In this document: positions 62,772 through 64,000 of the stretch, piece after piece
Position numbering within the stretch: the first letter of the stretch is position 1
Layout of the letters: each line of letters opens with the position of its first letter
Source of the DNA: Costus lasius
Taxonomy: Eukaryota > Streptophyta > Magnoliopsida > Zingiberales > Costaceae
Length of the DNA: 64,000 nt
Assembly: GCA_027563935.2 (NCBI GenBank)
Contig: CM050454.1
Location: 22,193,501-22,257,500 of the forward strand
Direction of reading: 5' to 3'
Notes under the pieces: model-generated
What the model was told of the DNA's origin: nothing
Seen by the model: only the letters and a program-made list of their open reading frames with translations
Database searches by the model: none
Translations under genes and position numbers: made by a program

Positions 62772-63961
62772 TGATGCGGGAGGACCCTCCACGGCAGCTC
62801 CAGAACCAGAGAAACATGGTCCTTCTATGGACTTCCCTCCGGACAAGGTTCCACCTCCCTTAAAAAGTTTAAAGGGCCCGACGCAACTACGAGAAGGCCA
62901 TCACAACGTTCAAGTCAGCCACCAGATCGGTACATGGGCGTCATCAGTCCATTATCAGCCCACATGGAGGTATTGCGGCTCATATGCTTGGCACCCCTGC
63001 CACCTGAAGACCCAGTCAACGATCATTACCACAACCAGTTGACCAACACGGCCCAAGAACAAGCTAGCACGGTGATGAATCAGCCCACCATTAGCAAATT
63101 CTACTGTTTCATCACTGTGTGCTCCAAGATGATTTGACGGCCCAGCTACAGCCTAGAAGGCCCAGTCCATGCGCCCAACTTCAGATTCCCCCATCTACTT
63201 TAATTGGTATTAGTTAGTTAATGCTTATATCAGCAACATCTTGACTGCTTTTAGTTAGTTAGAGTAGGTAGTCATGCTTGTGGTGTGTTATTCCCAAGTC
63301 ATGTTTGTGGTGTGATGTTCCTTAGTCATGCTTGTGGTGTGATATTCTCTCCCTTACTCTATAAAAGGGAGCTGGAGTTTAGCTTGTTCCTTAGCTTTCT
63401 TGTGTGATAGGAGCTCACTTCAGATAGGTTAGAGTGTGGAGCAAGGTGTGTGATCCTTGGCTCGGTCTCGATTCCTCGCCTACCGATTGTAATCATCTTT
63501 TGTTTCAAAGAAGTAAATCGCACCGCCGGTACGTCAGGTTCGCCTATTTTCGGATTTTTGTTGTGTTGTTCTTGCTTGATTTCCTTACCTATGGCCATCC
63601 GTACGCTGGAGACGTGGAACGTTCCTTGGCTTTGGTGTGATTGCAGGTTCATAGGTACGCGAGCTGAGTCACCGCTAAGTCCGCTACCCTTGTTAATATA
63701 TTGTGCTTAAATCACTCGCTAAGAGAGGTTAGTGAGTTTCATTTACGTAGTTGGGTGTCGTTGGTTTCTTCGTCGTCCATGTTGCCCCGAAATTTATTCA
63801 TCGCCGTCTTTCGCATTGTTTCTCTCTAGTTTTCTCATTGCTCATTTTCTGACATGCTTTTACTTTCCTTGTCTCAAGACCCTCTCACGTTTTTCGATCA
63901 TCGTCTCATAAACCCCTAGAGTACGGAGCTAAGGACCAACCCACCTATAGTAGCTGCATCA
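62772..63961 (+). repeat. 5' LTR of a retrotransposon running off the window
   Basis: 1,190 bp with inverted termini TGATGC...GCATCA. TATAAAAG is at 63360-63367, preceded by three exact-length 27-bp units at 63270-63350. It is followed by a primer site at 63966-63976. The left flank is CCGAC; its partner is outside. Confidence 0.85.
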
Positions 63962-63965
63962 AATT

Positions 63966-63976
63966 TGGTATCAGAG
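63966..63976 (+). promoter_or_regulatory. Primer binding site TGGTATCAGAG
   Basis: Complement of the 3' end of initiator tRNA-Met, 4 bases after the LTR. It marks the start of the internal part of the element in intron 3. Confidence 0.85.
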
Positions 63977-64000
63977 GTGAGTTTTTTGTATTTTCGTTCA

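Overview
The window is a transposon-dense piece of a flowering-plant nuclear genome. Evidence is a plant-type hexokinase gene with short exons, plus nested Ty3/gypsy and Ty1/copia retrotransposons and small PIF/Harbinger-type MITEs. A GC-rich first exon would fit a monocot, but the species cannot be named from sequence alone. No RNA gene, CRISPR array or bacterial operon was seen. The only probable functional host gene is the 5' part of a hexokinase gene on the + strand (exons at 59076-59353, 59488-59638 and 59728-59910); its fourth exon is not found before the window ends.

Layout. 1-3776: two head-to-head LTRs of an Athila-like gypsy family. 3777-5517: a Del/Tekay-like LTR remnant. 5731-5952: a FAR1/FRS-like fragment. 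6330-9061: a GC-rich gypsy remnant with only gag and protease, minus strand. 9635-9885: a MITE. 10770-11257, resuming at 23918: a decayed Harbinger-like transposase, split by a complete 12.66 kb Athila-type element (11258-23917, minus strand, 5-bp target duplication AAAGG). About 24480-26296: a second Tekay-like LTR. 26297-34740: a gypsy element lacking RT and integrase, whose gag is split by an odd inverted-LTR insertion (30599-33240, target duplication GTAGG).

34741-56250 is a copia pile-up: a minus-strand element (34741-43628) fused head-to-head to a plus-strand element (43629-51058), which sits in a third copia element (51059-56250). That third element's RT is split by another Athila-family LTR insertion (51414-53215, target duplication AGGTA). 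56251-59075 is AT-rich upstream DNA with a 130-bp hairpin MITE about 330 bp before the hexokinase start. The third hexokinase intron holds repeats and, at 62772, the 5' LTR of yet another retrotransposon that runs off the window.

Insertion order read from nesting: E is older than the inverted-LTR insertion and F; the third copia (H) is older than G and the 51414-53215 insertion; the Harbinger relic is older than A. Nearly every transposon gene is broken by stops, frameshifts or deletions. The most unusual signals are the two Athila-LTR insertions with perfect target duplications but abnormal ends, and an array of quasi-palindromic TACGG/CCGTA motifs that occurs in LTRs and again just upstream of the extra 3' ORF of the complete Athila element.
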